From NCBI RefSeq assembly GCF_000208745.1, contig NC_030859.1, positions 20,679,616 through 20,743,615 on the forward strand: a stretch of DNA of 64,000 nucleotides, given 5' to 3'. Positions within the stretch are counted from its first letter, which is position 1. Each line of letters opens with the position of its first letter. The position numbers and the translations under genes were made by a program. Below, in pieces: positions 41,910 through 55,045 of the stretch. The notes under the pieces are model-generated. The model worked only from the letters and a program-made list of their open reading frames with translations, was not told the DNA's origin and made no database searches. The stretch is from Theobroma cacao. Taxonomy: Eukaryota; Streptophyta; Magnoliopsida; Malvales; Malvaceae.

Positions 41910-42740
41910 CTACTTTTGTTTTGCTGACAAATGAGACATATTTTCGTATAATCCATCACATCTTGCCGCATACGAGGCTAATAGTAACCCTGTTTCAGTA
42001 GTGCAACGATCCATTACCAACCAGGATGTCCTGCTCAAGGAGTGTCGTGACATTCCCGCATTAATTTTTGCCAAAGCTTTTCCACGCTTCGAACATATAT
42101 GCGTGGTTCCTTCATTAGTAGAAGTCCATTTTTCACACAAAAGTATTTCGACCTTCCACTCTCTAGGAACTTCCTAATGGCCACTGCTTGAGGATTTTGA
42201 TGCAAATTTTTCTTAATAAAATTATGGATATCTGTGGTCACTTTACTAGTTGTCATTGGTGTGATCACCCTTAGAGCTACGAATTCGGCCTTCCTACTGA
42301 GGGCGTCTACCACATGGTTCGCTTTTGTAGCTTTGTGCTCAAAGGAGAAATCAAACTTGACTAAGAACTTTTGTCATCTTGTTTGCTTAGTTGTAAGTTT
42401 TGGCTGTGTGAGGAAATGACTTAGTTGTATTGTTGGTCTTAACCATGAATTGCGATCCTAGCAAGATATGTCGTCAGGCTCGTAAACAGTGAATCATTGC
42501 TAGTAGTTCTTTCTCCTGTGTCATGTATCTCCTCTCAATTTCATTCAACTTTCGACTTTTGAATGCAATCGAATGTCCTTCTTGTAGCAACACTTCTCCA
42601 AGGGCAAAGTTTGATGCATCCGTTTGTACCTCGAAGGGCTTTGTAATATCGGAGAGTGATAAAACAGGATCCATCATTATTGTGTCCTTCAAACCTTCGA
42701 AGGCTTCTTGACACTATGGTGTCCAACTCCACTTCTGCTC
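41910..42740 (-). pseudogene. Ty3/gypsy fragment: RNase H, linker and integrase zinc-binding region
   Basis: Minus-strand frames read in order. First comes RNase H (PFEVQTDASNFALGEVLLQEG, then FKSRKLNEIERRY.TQEKELLA). Next is a frameshifted connection, with the gypsy signature DALSRKAE at about 42290-42310. Last is an H2C2 integrase zinc-binding segment (CHDTP ... LICQQNK pattern) down to about 41915. The reverse transcriptase lies outside the preserved part and the integrase catalytic core is missing. Confidence 0.8.
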
Positions 42741-43010
42741 CTTTTTTGGTAATTTTGTTAGTTCTATGTTTTGTACTGACGAGATCATTTCACTAAACAT
42801 TTATTGACGTATAATGAGATTAATCAAAACTTTTACAAGATTTTTTAACACCAAAACAATATAGAAGAAAATATTGAAAATCATTTCATTGAGCATTTAT
42901 TGATGTATAATACTTAAATACTTTTTTTACTTCAAAAATTAAAACTTAAATTAATAATAATAAATAAGTTCCAAGTCCTAATTGTTAATATTAAATAATC
43001 ATATATATTA

Positions 43011-43338
43011 GTTATATTATTTATTTATTTAATCACGAGGTAAAGGAAAGCTTGCAAGCATAATCTTAACTCAATTCGACACCACACTCAAGTCCAATTA
43101 CATTGGACAGGGGCTCGGCTTTACTTCGAAGGCTCTTCCGTTATATTATTTATTTATTTAATCACAAGGTAAAGGAAAGCTTCCAAGCATAATCTTAACT
43201 CAATTCGACGCGACACTCAAGTCCAATTACATTGGACAGGGGCTCGGCCTTACTTCGACGGCTCTCCCCCTTTAATTCTTTCAAAGCCTGATTGTATCCC
43301 ACGTTACTCAAGTCCAATTTCATTGGACATGGGCTCCT
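43011..43338 (+). repeat. 129-bp tandem duplication with a partial third copy
   Basis: 43011-43139 and 43140-43268 are nearly identical (both contain TCCAATTACATTGGACAGGGGCTCGGC). A partial third unit, TCCAATTTCATTGGACATGGGCTC, lies near 43312-43336. Each unit has the short palindrome TCCAAT-TACATTGGA. No open frame spans it. Confidence 0.85.
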
Positions 43339-44890
43339 CCTACACAAGAAAGGAAAATAATATTTTCCTCAATTTTTTTTAACTATTGAGAAATATATTT
43401 GGAGAAACAATGCATGTCACTGCCTGCTACGAGATTCCACCATTTTCATCATTATCAAACCATTAAAGCATAGAGAAACATTAGCAATTAAGATTCATTG
43501 GTATCTAGCATAATCTTTCTAGGCATTGGTCACCTTCTCTTGCTTGCTGTCACTCTTCTCATAGTAATGGTAAGCTGTTGCACCAAATAGCACTCAGTAT
43601 TAAAGACCTGACAATTCGTGTTTATATTATCGTAATTGTGTCATGTAACATAAAGTATTAACCGTTCTTTCATGGCTTTGCAAATGTTCTTCCTTTCATG
43701 GTTATTTTGAATGACAAGAAAGGAGCTACGACACAGTGACAGCAGTTGTGACAATGTTCATTTAAACTCGTATTGTTCTTTGTTTCTGGTGCTCTTGTTG
43801 TCTGCATCGGCTTCAAGGCCACTCTCTACCTTCTGCTATGTGAAGATCTCTTCAATTTACTAACTTATGTTAAAAGTGTTGGGTTTTTTAATTCAAATAT
43901 CCGATAACTTAAATGGTCTTAATTTTAAGATTTCATAATATTAATGGAATAAGTGTTATAGTTTTAATGGGAATGTGATGACTGCCTATTATTTGAAACT
44001 TTCCTAATTTGGAGAGAGCATTGTCTCTTTGGTGGAAGAGTTCTGCTCATTTAAAGGAAAAAGATATGGGTCCCCAGCCTAGGCAATTTTAGAAAATAAA
44101 CACCTTGTTACCATCGCTGAAAACTACTATTGGGTTAGAAGACTTGGAAAAAGAAAAGCTTGCAGCTTGAAGAACTTGAAAAGGAAAAAGCTAGGAACTC
44201 AAAAAGAAGAGACATTGATATTTGCTATGGTTGGAGATTAGTGTCATGATCCTAATGAGTATTTGGTAGGTTATTTATCATGATTGTTCGTATTTAAAAC
44301 TCTTATTTTATAATGATGGAAAGTTCCAATCTTGACATAATGTCAAATATTGACTATCAAATCCTTTTCGTTAGCAAAAAAAACATTATGTTAATTAATA
44401 TTTTTCAAAATTATTAATTTCTACTTCCACTATGCCTTATTAATTTTATATGGGTATGTATGTGTGTATGTATGTATATATTTATGTGTTTGAGAATTTA
44501 AACATACCAGAGCTAGAATAATCTCTGCCTAACATATTTGAGATGTGATACTAATTATATATTTATAATTTTTTTATATATTTCTAAAATAATATTTTAA
44601 AAATTATTTAGAGAAATAATGAACTAGATGCTTTGTTGGTTTAGAAGTAGGTGTGCAGAATAGATAAAACTTGGTAAAAAAGCAATGACATGCAAGTGAA
44701 ATTTATATGATAGCTTGTATATATATTAGACTTGATATGAAAAAATTTGAAGGTTGGAGACGGTTCACTTATTTTTTCTAACTCTCCTCCCCCACCATGA
44801 GAGAGTTGGATAACGGTTGGGGGTTGAAACTGAATGAGGGGACCATCATATTAGTTTAAATTCTTTATTTATTATCTATATTGCATAGAT
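43339..44890. other. unassigned region
   Basis: Nothing could be named. The 43430-43880 part has a more balanced base composition and short hydrophobic frames, as a decayed gene might, but no domain was recognised. Confidence 0.3.
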
Positions 44891-45170
44891 GGGCCAGAAT
44901 AAGCAATATTGGACATAGTCTTTTAGTTATTAGTCTAGGCCAGAATAAACAATATTGGACTTTGTCTTTTTATGTTATTAGTCTAGTCTAAAATAAACAA
45001 TATTGAACATTGTCTTTTCATGTTATTAGTTTAGGTTACAATAAACAATATTGGGCTTAGTTATTTTTGCTATTAGTTTGAGCCAGAATAAACAATATTG
45101 AGCTCAGTATATTTATACTAATTAATTTGAGCTAGAATAAATAATATTGGGCTTAGTTTATTTATGAAAT
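44891..45170 (+). repeat. 46-49-bp tandem repeat, six copies
   Basis: The core GCCAGAATAAACAATATTGG recurs at about 44893, 44939, 44987, 45035, 45082 and 45131. Each is followed by a (A/C)TTAGT or TTTGTCTTTT and TTATTAGT segment. The copies are diverged. It lies upstream of the plus-strand copia gag at 45911 and may belong to its LTR or untranslated leader. Confidence 0.8.
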
Positions 45171-45910
45171 TTGTCTGGGCTTATAAACTATTAAGTTGAA
45201 TGGGCTATAACGTATCTAAAATTTTGGACTAATAAAATTAGAAAAGGTAAACTCATTTAAATGAAACTAATTTTTGGATCTAATTGTGTTTTCTAGATCT
45301 AATTAGTTTGACTATTTTAGTCATGGAAGGAGTTTATTTAGTCTAAATTGAGCCCATTTGATTTTTGATCAAGATATTATTATCTATATAATAAATTAAT
45401 TAATATCTAATTTGTGTTATACTTATTTTTATATATCTTGATTATTATTGTGATGCCATATAATAGTATACATTTGAATAATTGAGATTAACCACAATAT
45501 CTTAATTCTGATAAGATTTACATTAAGTAAATTTACAATATTTTATTTTGATGACATCAACTTTGAATGACATCAATTTTCTAAATAAACATATTATATA
45601 ATTATTTTTACTCCATAGACATATTATTCTATTTTTATGGTTAATTAGGATGAAATTGAAGTTATTTTTATTTCCTTAATTAGCCCACAGGTATTGGGAA
45701 ATATTAATAATTTTTAGTTTCATAATAAAAGATAATGAATCATTATGTGTTAGAATCTTTGTCCATGGGTAAATTTTGATGACATGTTGATTCATGTATA
45801 TTTTTTGTTTGTCTTACATCAATAAGTCTATCTTTATGGTTGATGGTTTGTGCCTCATTTATTATTAAGTAAGCATGTTTATTTATTTATCTGCAGTTAA
45901 TCAAACTTTT
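45171..45910. other. AT-rich region before the element D gag
   Basis: No gene was seen. It should contain the leader and possibly the LTR of the plus-strand copia element, but no LTR end or primer-binding site could be confirmed. Confidence 0.3.
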
Positions 45911-46182
45911 ATGATTTCTAATGATAAAGTTCCCTACTTGATTGGTGACAACTATAAAGGGTGAAAAGGGAGTGTTATTCTCCATTTAGGAGGCTTGGAC
46001 CTTAACTATACTCTTCTTAAAGATAAGCTGATTATATCTACGAGTATTAGTACTCCAACTAAGATAGCATTGTATGAACAGTGGGAACGATCAAATCGTT
46101 TGAGTATGATGTTTATCAAATCTCACATTATGACTAGTATTCGTGGGTCGATACTTGATTGTAAGAATGTCAAGGAATTGAT
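45911..46182 (+). pseudogene. gag start of an old plus-strand copia element (element D, left part)
   Basis: The frame opens MISNDKVPYLIGDNYKG and continues, after an in-frame stop (TGA), through HLGGLDLNYTLL and a copia gag helix region to VKELI at 46182. There a 10-kb element is inserted. The gag frame resumes at 56246-56251 with LMKAIDEQFESLDKALA, so the two segments were once contiguous. Only the insertion and the usual stops interrupt it. Confidence 0.85.
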
Positions 46183-47275
46183 TATTGGTTCCAAATAACT
46201 GTGTTAAAGGGGGGTGAATAGCATTTTTTGGCTCTTACAAAGCTTGACTTCTAATCGGGGACAAATTGAAGATCAATGATGAGAAATTTGATACAAGATG
46301 AAGGAATGATTTAAGAAAGAATGAAAATGAAAAATAAAACAGAGTAGATAATACAGAAAGATTTATAGTGGTTCGGTCAAAGACTTATATCCACTACCTT
46401 GATTGTTCAATTAAGGATTTTTCAAACCAAATCACTATGAACAGTGAAATTCCCAAGCTTCCACCCAGCTTTTACAATGGCTTTTCATAGGCTCAGCCAC
46501 AACCTTTAACAATAGTTTTTCCCGAGATCAACCAAAACCCAAAACTAACTTTTCTAGGCTGAGTTAGAACCTATACAATCAATCAAGCAACCCAAGCTTA
46601 ATCAATCCCTTAGAGTGTCTTGCACACTCTAAGTATTCAAGGAGAAAAGAAATAAAGATGTCCTTATGATCACTAACCTGATCTGAATGGTACAAGTTGA
46701 AGTGCTTAACTCAATTACAAGGATTGGAGTGAAGGGTAGAAAGTATACAGAGAATTTTTGCTATGTTTGAGCTCTTTTTGATCTTGGAAGCCTTGAATAT
46801 GTTTCATAGCCGTTGGGAGTGCCTTAAATACTTGGAAAATCAATTCTGATGGATGTTTGATAGATTTTGATCATTGAAACAGTTTAGAGTTGGTTTTAGC
46901 TGTTAATCTATCTTATAGTGCTCAAAGTCAAATTTTCAAACAGAGAGCATTAAGTCGTTTCTGTCTTCCGATCTCAGTTTCTAGCAATGAGCTCTTAGTT
47001 GACTAACATCTCTTAGTCGATTAAGTCGTCTTTGCCTCTGAACCAGCCATCTTCATTTTTGAGTTTTAGTTGACTAACTCCTTTGATTATCTTACCAAGT
47101 GGCTTATGTTTTGTGATTCAATTGTAGCTCCTCATTCTTATGCGTTTTGATATTCCCCTTTTTAGTGATTAATTTATTATTGGCATACATTTTCCATCCT
47201 GCACACTCAAGTAGCATAGTTAGACATAAATGAGTGGGAATGTTTTATTATCATAAAAAACTAATGGAGTCAATA
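46183..47275 (-). repeat. 3' LTR of element C
   Basis: 1093 bp. It is shorter than its partner because it carries about one and a half copies of a roughly 72-bp repeat (near 46942-47045) where the partner has three. Confidence 0.9.
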
Positions 47276-47903
47276 ATCTCCTCCTTTTTGATGATGACAA
47301 AACATTCCTTAATTAACAGCACAGTGTCTATTAGTTCCTTTTTGTTCTGCACAAAATGAAAATTTTCTCCCCTTCAGTGTGGGCTTCCCCTTAATGTATG
47401 CATGATTTTATTAGTCAATTCTACAAGTTTTTATCTATTTCTTAATGAAAATGATAGGTATAGATTCAACCATTTGACAAAATATTTTTATATAGCCTTA
47501 TAAAACAATCATCTATAGGTGACAGAATATCAATCACTGTCATCTGCAAATCATATCCATTCCAAAAACAAATGCGATTAACCATCCAACATAAATATCA
47601 CATATCATAAAAGCATAATCGACATTCATATTCATTCACAAACAAATTCCATTCACAATTCAACAGGAATATCATGAAAGCAAGTTATCAGTAAACAAAA
47701 TAACATAAGCATCCAATTAACAAAATAACATAAACAGCTTATCAGTATCCAATTTTCAGCAAAATAACATCCCAATCATCATAGTCAGATTTAGATTCCT
47801 AAATTACTCTATCTCCCCTAAGCTTTCTATTTTCCTTATCTCCCCTAAACTTTCTATTTTTTCTCCCTTTTTGTCATCAGTAAAATAGGGGTGATGCACT
47901 GGC

Positions 47904-49789
47904 TTAAGAGGAATTAGAGGGGGTAGACTCATTAGTTCCAAAGTGGACATTGAGGGATTCAAAAGATGGCATAGGTGATGATCTTTGTGGTGAGCAGTCA
48001 GGGGAAGATTTGTCTGAAATTTAGAATGGATCTTGAGCAGAAGACTTGATTGAGGGTTTGCCTCTATCAGCTAGTTTGGAAGACTTCTTCCTCTTGAGGA
48101 ATTTTGGCTTTGTTGTCATGGTTTTCTTGCCTTTACTAGTAGGTTTGGATTTAGCTTTTGTGGAAGCAGCTGCTTACCCTTGTTCTGTATCAGTAGGTCC
48201 ACTTTCTCTGATAATGTGAACCGACTCAAGAGAAGCCTTTGTAGATACTGACTTTTGAGCCTTGTTCTTTGCTACTTCTCTTTCTGCTTGTTCTTCTCTG
48301 ACCATTTGGTGAAAGACATCCATTATTGAAACTTCCTCAGAGTTAGAAGGAAATGGTTTTTTTCGTTGTGGTTCATCATTTTGTGGAGAGTCACCATTAA
48401 GAGATCCTATCACTTTAGTACCTTTATTGGATTCTTTTTGCTTTTCAAGTTCAGGGGTAGGTGATCTCTTTGCTGGACCAGATTCTGGTTCATCTCCTTT
48501 AGCTGGGAAAATAGGGCTTTCAGCAGCTTGTCCTGCCGGTGCTGGACTTGGTGTTACAAAAGTGTCTTCAGCTGCAGGACCAAAAGGTGATTTTCCTTTT
48601 TCTTTCATCACATTTTCTAGCTCTTTCAATTTATCTTCAATTTTCTATATTCTTGCTGACTGGTCAATGAGCTTCTCATTAATTCTCATTAGCAAATTCA
48701 AAATCATTTCATTTGAGATAAAGAAGGAAGTAGCCTCTGTCTGAGCAGAGATGGAATGCTCATCCCTTGGAGTAACCTTGGGGGTTTTAACAAACTTTTC
48801 TCCTTTTAGTTTGTATCCCATCTTTGGTAAACTTCCTAGATAGATTGCTTGGTCCCTACTCTTAACTTGGTCATTCTCATATCTCGAGCACCATATCCCC
48901 TTTTTCTTCACCAATGAGATGATTATGTTCACATAGGGCAGATTCACCTTCTCAACTTGACATGTTCCTCTCATCCTTTCTATCATGAATCTACCTAAGT
49001 TGAGGGGAGTAGCATTAAAGGCATGCTTCATCAGCCACATATCTTGAAGGCTTACGTAGTTGAAGCTACCGCTTCTTCCATGAATTGCTGTGGTAATGAA
49101 ATAATGTAGGATCCTACTCTGAGGGCTTTCAATGAAACTGGCATAACTTTTGGATGAATATCTTTCCTTTTTCCTTGTGATTATTTCCCACAAAGATGAG
49201 GGATCATAATCTTCAAGGATTTCATATTCTCCCTTTTCACAGTTAACCTTAAGTAGACTGCTCAAATCTGTGGCAGTGACCATAAACTCCTTTCCATTTT
49301 TCAGACAATTATCAACAAAATCCTCAAGATCTTGAGGTTCATTTTCATCTAATGCAATGCTAGCATAGAATTCCTTCACAAGGCTAGCACTATAAGTTTT
49401 GTTCTTAAAAATGCTCAACTTTTTCAATTTTATCTCTTCAAAATAATTCGATAAACCCTTTTTAATTTCTAGAACCTCATTGAAGCTATCCCGGTCAATT
49501 TACTTCCTGCATGAAATGGGTGCATTCTCTATTTCCCTAAACCTATCCTCATAAGTGTTATTTCTAAATTTTGAGGATAGAGGAGTACCTTTCTGATGGA
49601 TTTTTCTTTTTCCTTCTTTTTCTCTGATTTTTGTTCTTTCTCTCTCTGTTTCTTCCCAATTTTCTCTATCATCGAAGCTGACTCATCTTTCTTTCTCTTC
49701 TTTTGAATCTTGGTTGGTGGACTTCCTTCCATGGGTCATTTTCCTTTCTTCTTTTCTAGAATATTACTGGGTAATGTGGATTTGGCCAT
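47904..49789 (-). pseudogene. extra ORF downstream of pol in element C (putative plant transposon protein-like, env position)
   Basis: Reading on the minus strand from MAKSTLPSN (49789), the frame continues through a Lys/Glu-rich segment, a frameshift near 49570 and KFRNNTYEDRFREIENAP. It then enters a long open part (49427-48645) with NKTYSASLVKEFYASIAL, VSLQDMWLMKHAFNATPLNLGRFM and VNLPYVNIIISLV. A Ser/Pro/Glu-rich tail follows and the end is Lys-rich (KPKFLKRKKSS). The central part follows the pattern I associate with the 'putative plant transposon protein' domain (Transposase_32-like) found in SIRE/Athila-type elements and host relatives. Four in-frame stops and one shift break it. Its place between pol and LTR is where env-like genes sit in SIRE elements, but I see no convincing signal peptide or membrane segment. 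Confidence 0.65.
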
Positions 49790-50232
49790 CGATTTTGAGT
49801 GGTATTAGACTTAAGGTATTGAGAGTTTGAGAGGTAAGCGTTTCAATTTTGAGAGGAGTGGCTTCAGATGGGAGAGAATGGAGTGAAAAGGAGTTTAGAG
49901 AAGTTATTTTTCCTTTGGAAACCATTAGACTCCCCTTTTTAAATGTTGTCAGTTACCCTATTTCAAAATTCAAAAATTTACCTCTCTTTTTATTTTTAGT
50001 TTAGCGATTTTTCTTTTTTTTTTTCACCCGATATACCTGTCCTTTTTTCCTTAAATCTTATCAGTTTTATTTCAGTCTCTTAACTAACTAAGTGTTGCTT
50101 TTATCCGACTAAGTCTATTAACAAAAATATACAAAATGCTTTTAGTTGGTTAAGCGATACACTTAATCAACTAAGTGCCTACTGTCTTATGATTGAAAAG
50201 CTCAGAAATTTTCCTAAAGCTCCTGTACATTA

Positions 50233-53200
50233 ATCATTCCTAGATTTCTCTTAATCTCACAGAATCTTTTTTCATTTAGGAGCTTGGTGAATATATTAGC
50301 TAATTATTGCAAGGTGTTAACAAACTCAATTTTAATGTCTCCTTTAATCACGTGGTCTCTAATAAAGTGATGTCTAATTTCAATATCTTTGGTCTTAGAG
50401 TGCTGAATCGGATTCTTTGAAATATTGATGGCACTCATGTTATCACACAATATTGGTACATTATGCATGGTTACTCCAAAGTCTTTTAATTGTTGTTTGA
50501 TCCATAAAATTTAAGCACAACAACTACCTAAAGAGATGTACTCAGCTTCAGCTGTTGAAAGTGTAACAGAGTTTTGTTTCTTACTTGACCAAGATACTAG
50601 TATGTTTCTTAGATGCTGACAAGTGCTACTAGTACTTTTTTCATCTGTTTTACTTCCTGCAAAGTCAGCATCAAAATATCCAATGAGATCAAAATATGAT
50701 CCTTTTGGATACCATAGTCCTAGACTTTGTGTGTCTAATAGGTACTTAAAGATTCTTTTTATTACAGTTAAGTGTGACTTTTTAGGTTGTGATTGAAACC
50801 ATGCACACAAACATACACTAAATTGCATATTAGGCCTGCTAGCAGTTAAGTGAAGCAACGATCCAATCATACCTCTATAAAGCTTTTGATCAATACTTTT
50901 TCCTTTTTCATCTTTATCAAGCCTTGTAGAAGGACTCATTGAAGTGTGGATTGACTTCAACTTCATTATATCAAACTTTTTTAGCATGTCTTGAGTATAT
51001 CGTTGTTGATTGATGAATATACCATCCTTACATTGTTTGATTTGAAGACCAAGAAAGAATTTCAGTTCACCCATCATGCTCATTTCGAATTCACCCTGTA
51101 TTTCTTTAGCGAATTTCTTGCACAAAACTTCATTAGTAGCACTAAATACAATATCATCCACATATATTTGAACAACAATTAAATCATTCAAGTATTTCTT
51201 AATGAATAGTTTTGTGTCTATACTTCCTCTAACATACCTTTTTTCAACTAAAAACTTTGAAAGCCTTTCATGCCAAGCTCTAAGAGCTTGTTTCAATCCA
51301 TATAAGGCCTTATGCAGTTTGAAAACATAATCAGGCTTTTCAAAATCCTCAAATCCGGGGGGTTGTTTGACATAGACTTCTTCTTGAATGGTACCATTTA
51401 AAATGCACTTTTTACATCCATTTGGAATAATTTCAAGTTGATGAAACATGCAAATGCAAGCAATAATCTTATGGCTTCTATCCTAGCAACAAGAGCAAAT
51501 GTTTCATCATAGTTAGTGCCTTTTTCTTGGTTATATCCTTGAGCCACTAACCTAGCTTTGTTTCTAATAACATTACCTTGCTCATCTACCTTATTTCTAA
51601 ACACCCATTTTGTGCCAACAATTGGGTGATTGAATGGCCTGGAAACTAGTGTCTGTACTTGATTTCTTTCAAATTGTTCTAGTTCTTCTTGCATGGCCAA
51701 TATCTAGCTTTCTTCTTTTTTTGCCTCTTCAAAGCTTTTAGGCTCAATTTGTGAGATAAAAGCTAAGAATTCACATGTTTCTCTAATTCCTCTCCTGGTT
51801 TTGACTCCTTGAGAAATGTCACCTATGATTTGCCTTTGTGGATGATCCCTGATATACTTCCAACTCTTTGAAAGATCATGGTGTTGATTCTCAGTTCTTT
51901 GCAAAGTTTCTAAGGATGGAGATTCTGCTTCTCTTCCGAGGGAGTTTTCTCCCTAGGCTCATTTCTTTCATTTGTCTTTCAAAGTCCTCTACATCATTTT
52001 CATCAGCAAGAACTTCATTTTGCAAGGCATTAGATTCATCAAAAAGTATATGGATAGATTCTTCAACTGTTAAAGTCTTTTTGTTAAAAACTCTATAAGC
52101 TTTTGAGTTCAATGCATATCCTAAGAATATTACTTTATCACTCTTAGCATCAAACTTTCCAAGAGAATGTTTCCATTATTCAATACAAAGCATTTATAGC
52201 CAAAGCTTCTAAAGTGAGAGATGTTTGGTTTTCTACCTTTGTACAGTTCATATGAGGTTTTTGATATCATGGCCCTTATTGAGACCCTATTGAGAATATA
52301 GGCTGCTGTGTTGATAGCTTCTGCCCAAAAATACTTTGGTAGGTTGTTTTCATAAAGCATAGTTCGAGCCATTTCTTTTAAAGTTTGGTTCTTCCTCTCA
52401 ACAACCCCATTTTGTTGAGGTGTTATGGGTGCAGAATAACTATAATCTAATCTTTTTTCATTACAAAAGTTTTCAAAATCATCTCCTTCAAATTCACCTC
52501 TATGATCACTTCTAATGCTAACAATTACAAGTCTTTTTTCATTTTGAACTTTCTTACAATGATTTGCAAATACAGGTAATGCGTTGTTTTTGTGAGCAAG
52601 GAAGTAGACCCAAGTGTACCTAGAGTTGTCATCAACTATCACAAAGCCATATGATTTACCTCCTAAGCTAGTTGTGTTGATTGGACCAAATAAATCAATA
52701 TGCAACAATTCAAGAGGTCTAGAGGTTGAAACAATCTTCTTGGATTTGAAGGATGTTCTAACTTGTTTACCTAGTTGACAAGCATCACAAATTTGATCAC
52801 TCTCAAATTTAAGTTTAGGCAATCTAATAACAAGATTTTTTTCTCATCAATTTTAAGATGGTATGCATGCTTGCATGTCCAAGTCTTTTATGCCATAACC
52901 AGCTATCATTTTTATCATTTGCCAAAAGACATGTTTCACAATTTAATTCAAGATCTTCGAGAAATATGACATACATGTTTTTTATTCTTTTTCCTATGAA
53001 TGAAATTTTGTTGGTACTTATATCAATGACTTCACATTTGTTTGAATCAAAACATACCTTAAACCTTTTGTCACATAGTTGACTGATGCTTAAGAGATTG
53101 TGCTTTAATCCTTTAACAAACAACACATGACTAATTTGAGCATGAGAGTTCTTACCAACAATTCCTATACCATAAATTTTACCTTTTGAATCATCTCCGA

Positions 53201-54987
53201 ATGACACCGTACCTCCATTTTTCTTGTCCAGCTGAGCAAACAACATTTCATTTCTAGTCATATGTCTCGAGTAGCCGCTATCCATGTACCATGGTTGCTT
53301 TTGCTTTAATTGTGCTTTTTGACATATGTCTTCTTGGTTTGGCTCAGCCTGCAAGATAAATTTTCATTTCTTCTTAATAGGTACCCATACGTTGATGGGT
53401 CTTTGAAGGTTAGTTGCAACATAGGATCCTTTTGGAACCCAAATCATTTTTGTTTTCTGTGTGCTTCGTCTTCTATAGTAGTTATAAGATAAATGACCAA
53501 GTTTATCACAAACATAATATCTAGAAGAGAAATCATTAGCATTTCTTTTGAAATTTGTGTTGTTTCTTGCTGATTCTTTTTTCAAACTCTTAAGAGTAGT
53601 ATTTTCATCAATTACTTTTTGTAAAGCTTCAATTATGTTATCTAATTCAATTTTTAGAACTTCAAAATCTGTTTTTGAATGTTCTAATTCAGTTTGAAGA
53701 TAACTTCTTTGCTCAAAAATAGAGTTGAAATCATGTCTTATCTTTTGCAAATCAATCTCAAGACATGCAGTTTTCCTTTTCAAATTTTTATATTTTTATG
53801 CTAGTTTTTCAAACTCATCGTAAAGACATTCATACTCTTTTTGTAGTTCATCAATTGAGATATTACAAAGAGCAGAAAATACCTTGGATTCATCATTTTT
53901 GGCCATCAAACATAAGTTTGCTCTTTTTTCCACTTTCTCTTCTTCAACATCAGAACTTGAAACATCACTATCAGACCACATTGCAGCCACAGTAGCCTTT
54001 TTTGATTGTTTAGTTTTCTTGGGAGTTTCTTCCTTCAGCAAGGGGCATTCTGATCTGAAATATTCAAGCTTCTTGCACTCATAACAAATGACATCTTCTT
54101 TCTTATTGGATTCATTTTTATTTTTTGTTTTTCCATGAAGAGCTTTGTTCTCTTCTATAACCTTTCTTAGCCAGCCTCCAATCTCTTTGTCTCATAAGTT
54201 TTTTGAATCTTCTTGCTACCATTGCAAATTCTTCATCATCATCATAAGACAGATTATCTAATTCTTCTTCAAGTGTGCTTACTTTTAAGGCAATGTTTTT
54301 TCTTCTTTCTTTTGCTTTTCTCTTGTCTTCTTTTTTTTCTTTTTTAAGCTCTAACTCATGAGTAAGAAAAGACTTGTATATTTCATCAAGAGTGATGATA
54401 TTTAAATCCTTGGCTTCCCTAATGGCAGTCACTTTTGGCTTTCAAGTTTTAGGTAGGCTTCTAAGAAGTCTTTTCACTAGTTCATGTTCAGAGATAGGCT
54501 TTCCTATTTGACTGAGTTTATTTGTAATATTAGTGAACTTATCCAGCATGTTGGTGATGTCTTCATCAGGTTCCATCTTGAACATTTCGTAATTGTGAGT
54601 TAGAAGAGCAATTTTGGACTCCTTGACTTGTGAAGTCCCTTCATGGATGACCCTAAGTTTGTCCCAAACTTGTTTAGCTTTGGTATAACTTGACACCTTG
54701 TTAAACTTAATGGGAGTTAAGGCATAATCTAAAGTGTTTATAGCCTTGAAGTTTGTCTGAACCTTTTTGGTTTCAACTTCAGTCCATACAGCCCTTGGCT
54801 TAGGAATAATTTGTTTGTCACTACATTTATGGTCGAGGGAATGAAAGGTCCATTAGTGATGGCATCCCACATCTCATAATCTATTTCCCTTATATAGATT
54901 GACATTCTAGTGCTCCAATAGGGGTAGTTAGGGCCATCAAACAAAGGTAGTCTGTCCCTCAGTAACTATTGATTTTTGAAGAGCCAT
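50233..54987 (-). pseudogene. gag-pol of element C (SIRE-like copia), frameshifted
   Basis: Minus-strand order: gag from MALQKSIVTEG (54987) with FDGPNYPYWSTRMSIY and a knuckle-like CYECKKLEYFRSEC (about 54060); a second, degenerate knuckle near 53500; protease WYMDSGYSRHMT (near 53270); integrase with HHCC region and intact catalytic D, D, E (IDLFGP, RSDHRGEFE, NGVVERKN, 52824-52130); RT with KARLVAQGYNQ, FQMDVKSAFLNG and YVDDIVFSATNE (51700-51100); and RNase H with VTLSTAEAEYISLG (near 50520). Catalytic motifs are better preserved than in elements A and B. Frames are broken in gag and between integrase and RT. Confidence 0.85.
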
Positions 54988-55045
54988 TTGAATCTACCCT
55001 ATGGATGTTAAGCTTTAAATATGAGGGTCAGGCTTTGATACCACT

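Noticed and set aside
43430..43880. Possible decayed ankyrin/PGG-type membrane gene
   Set aside because: Short hydrophobic frames did not match any motif I could name.
44891..45170. CRISPR-like regular repeats
   Set aside because: Diverged plant tandem repeats with no unique spacers and no cas genes. The context is eukaryotic.
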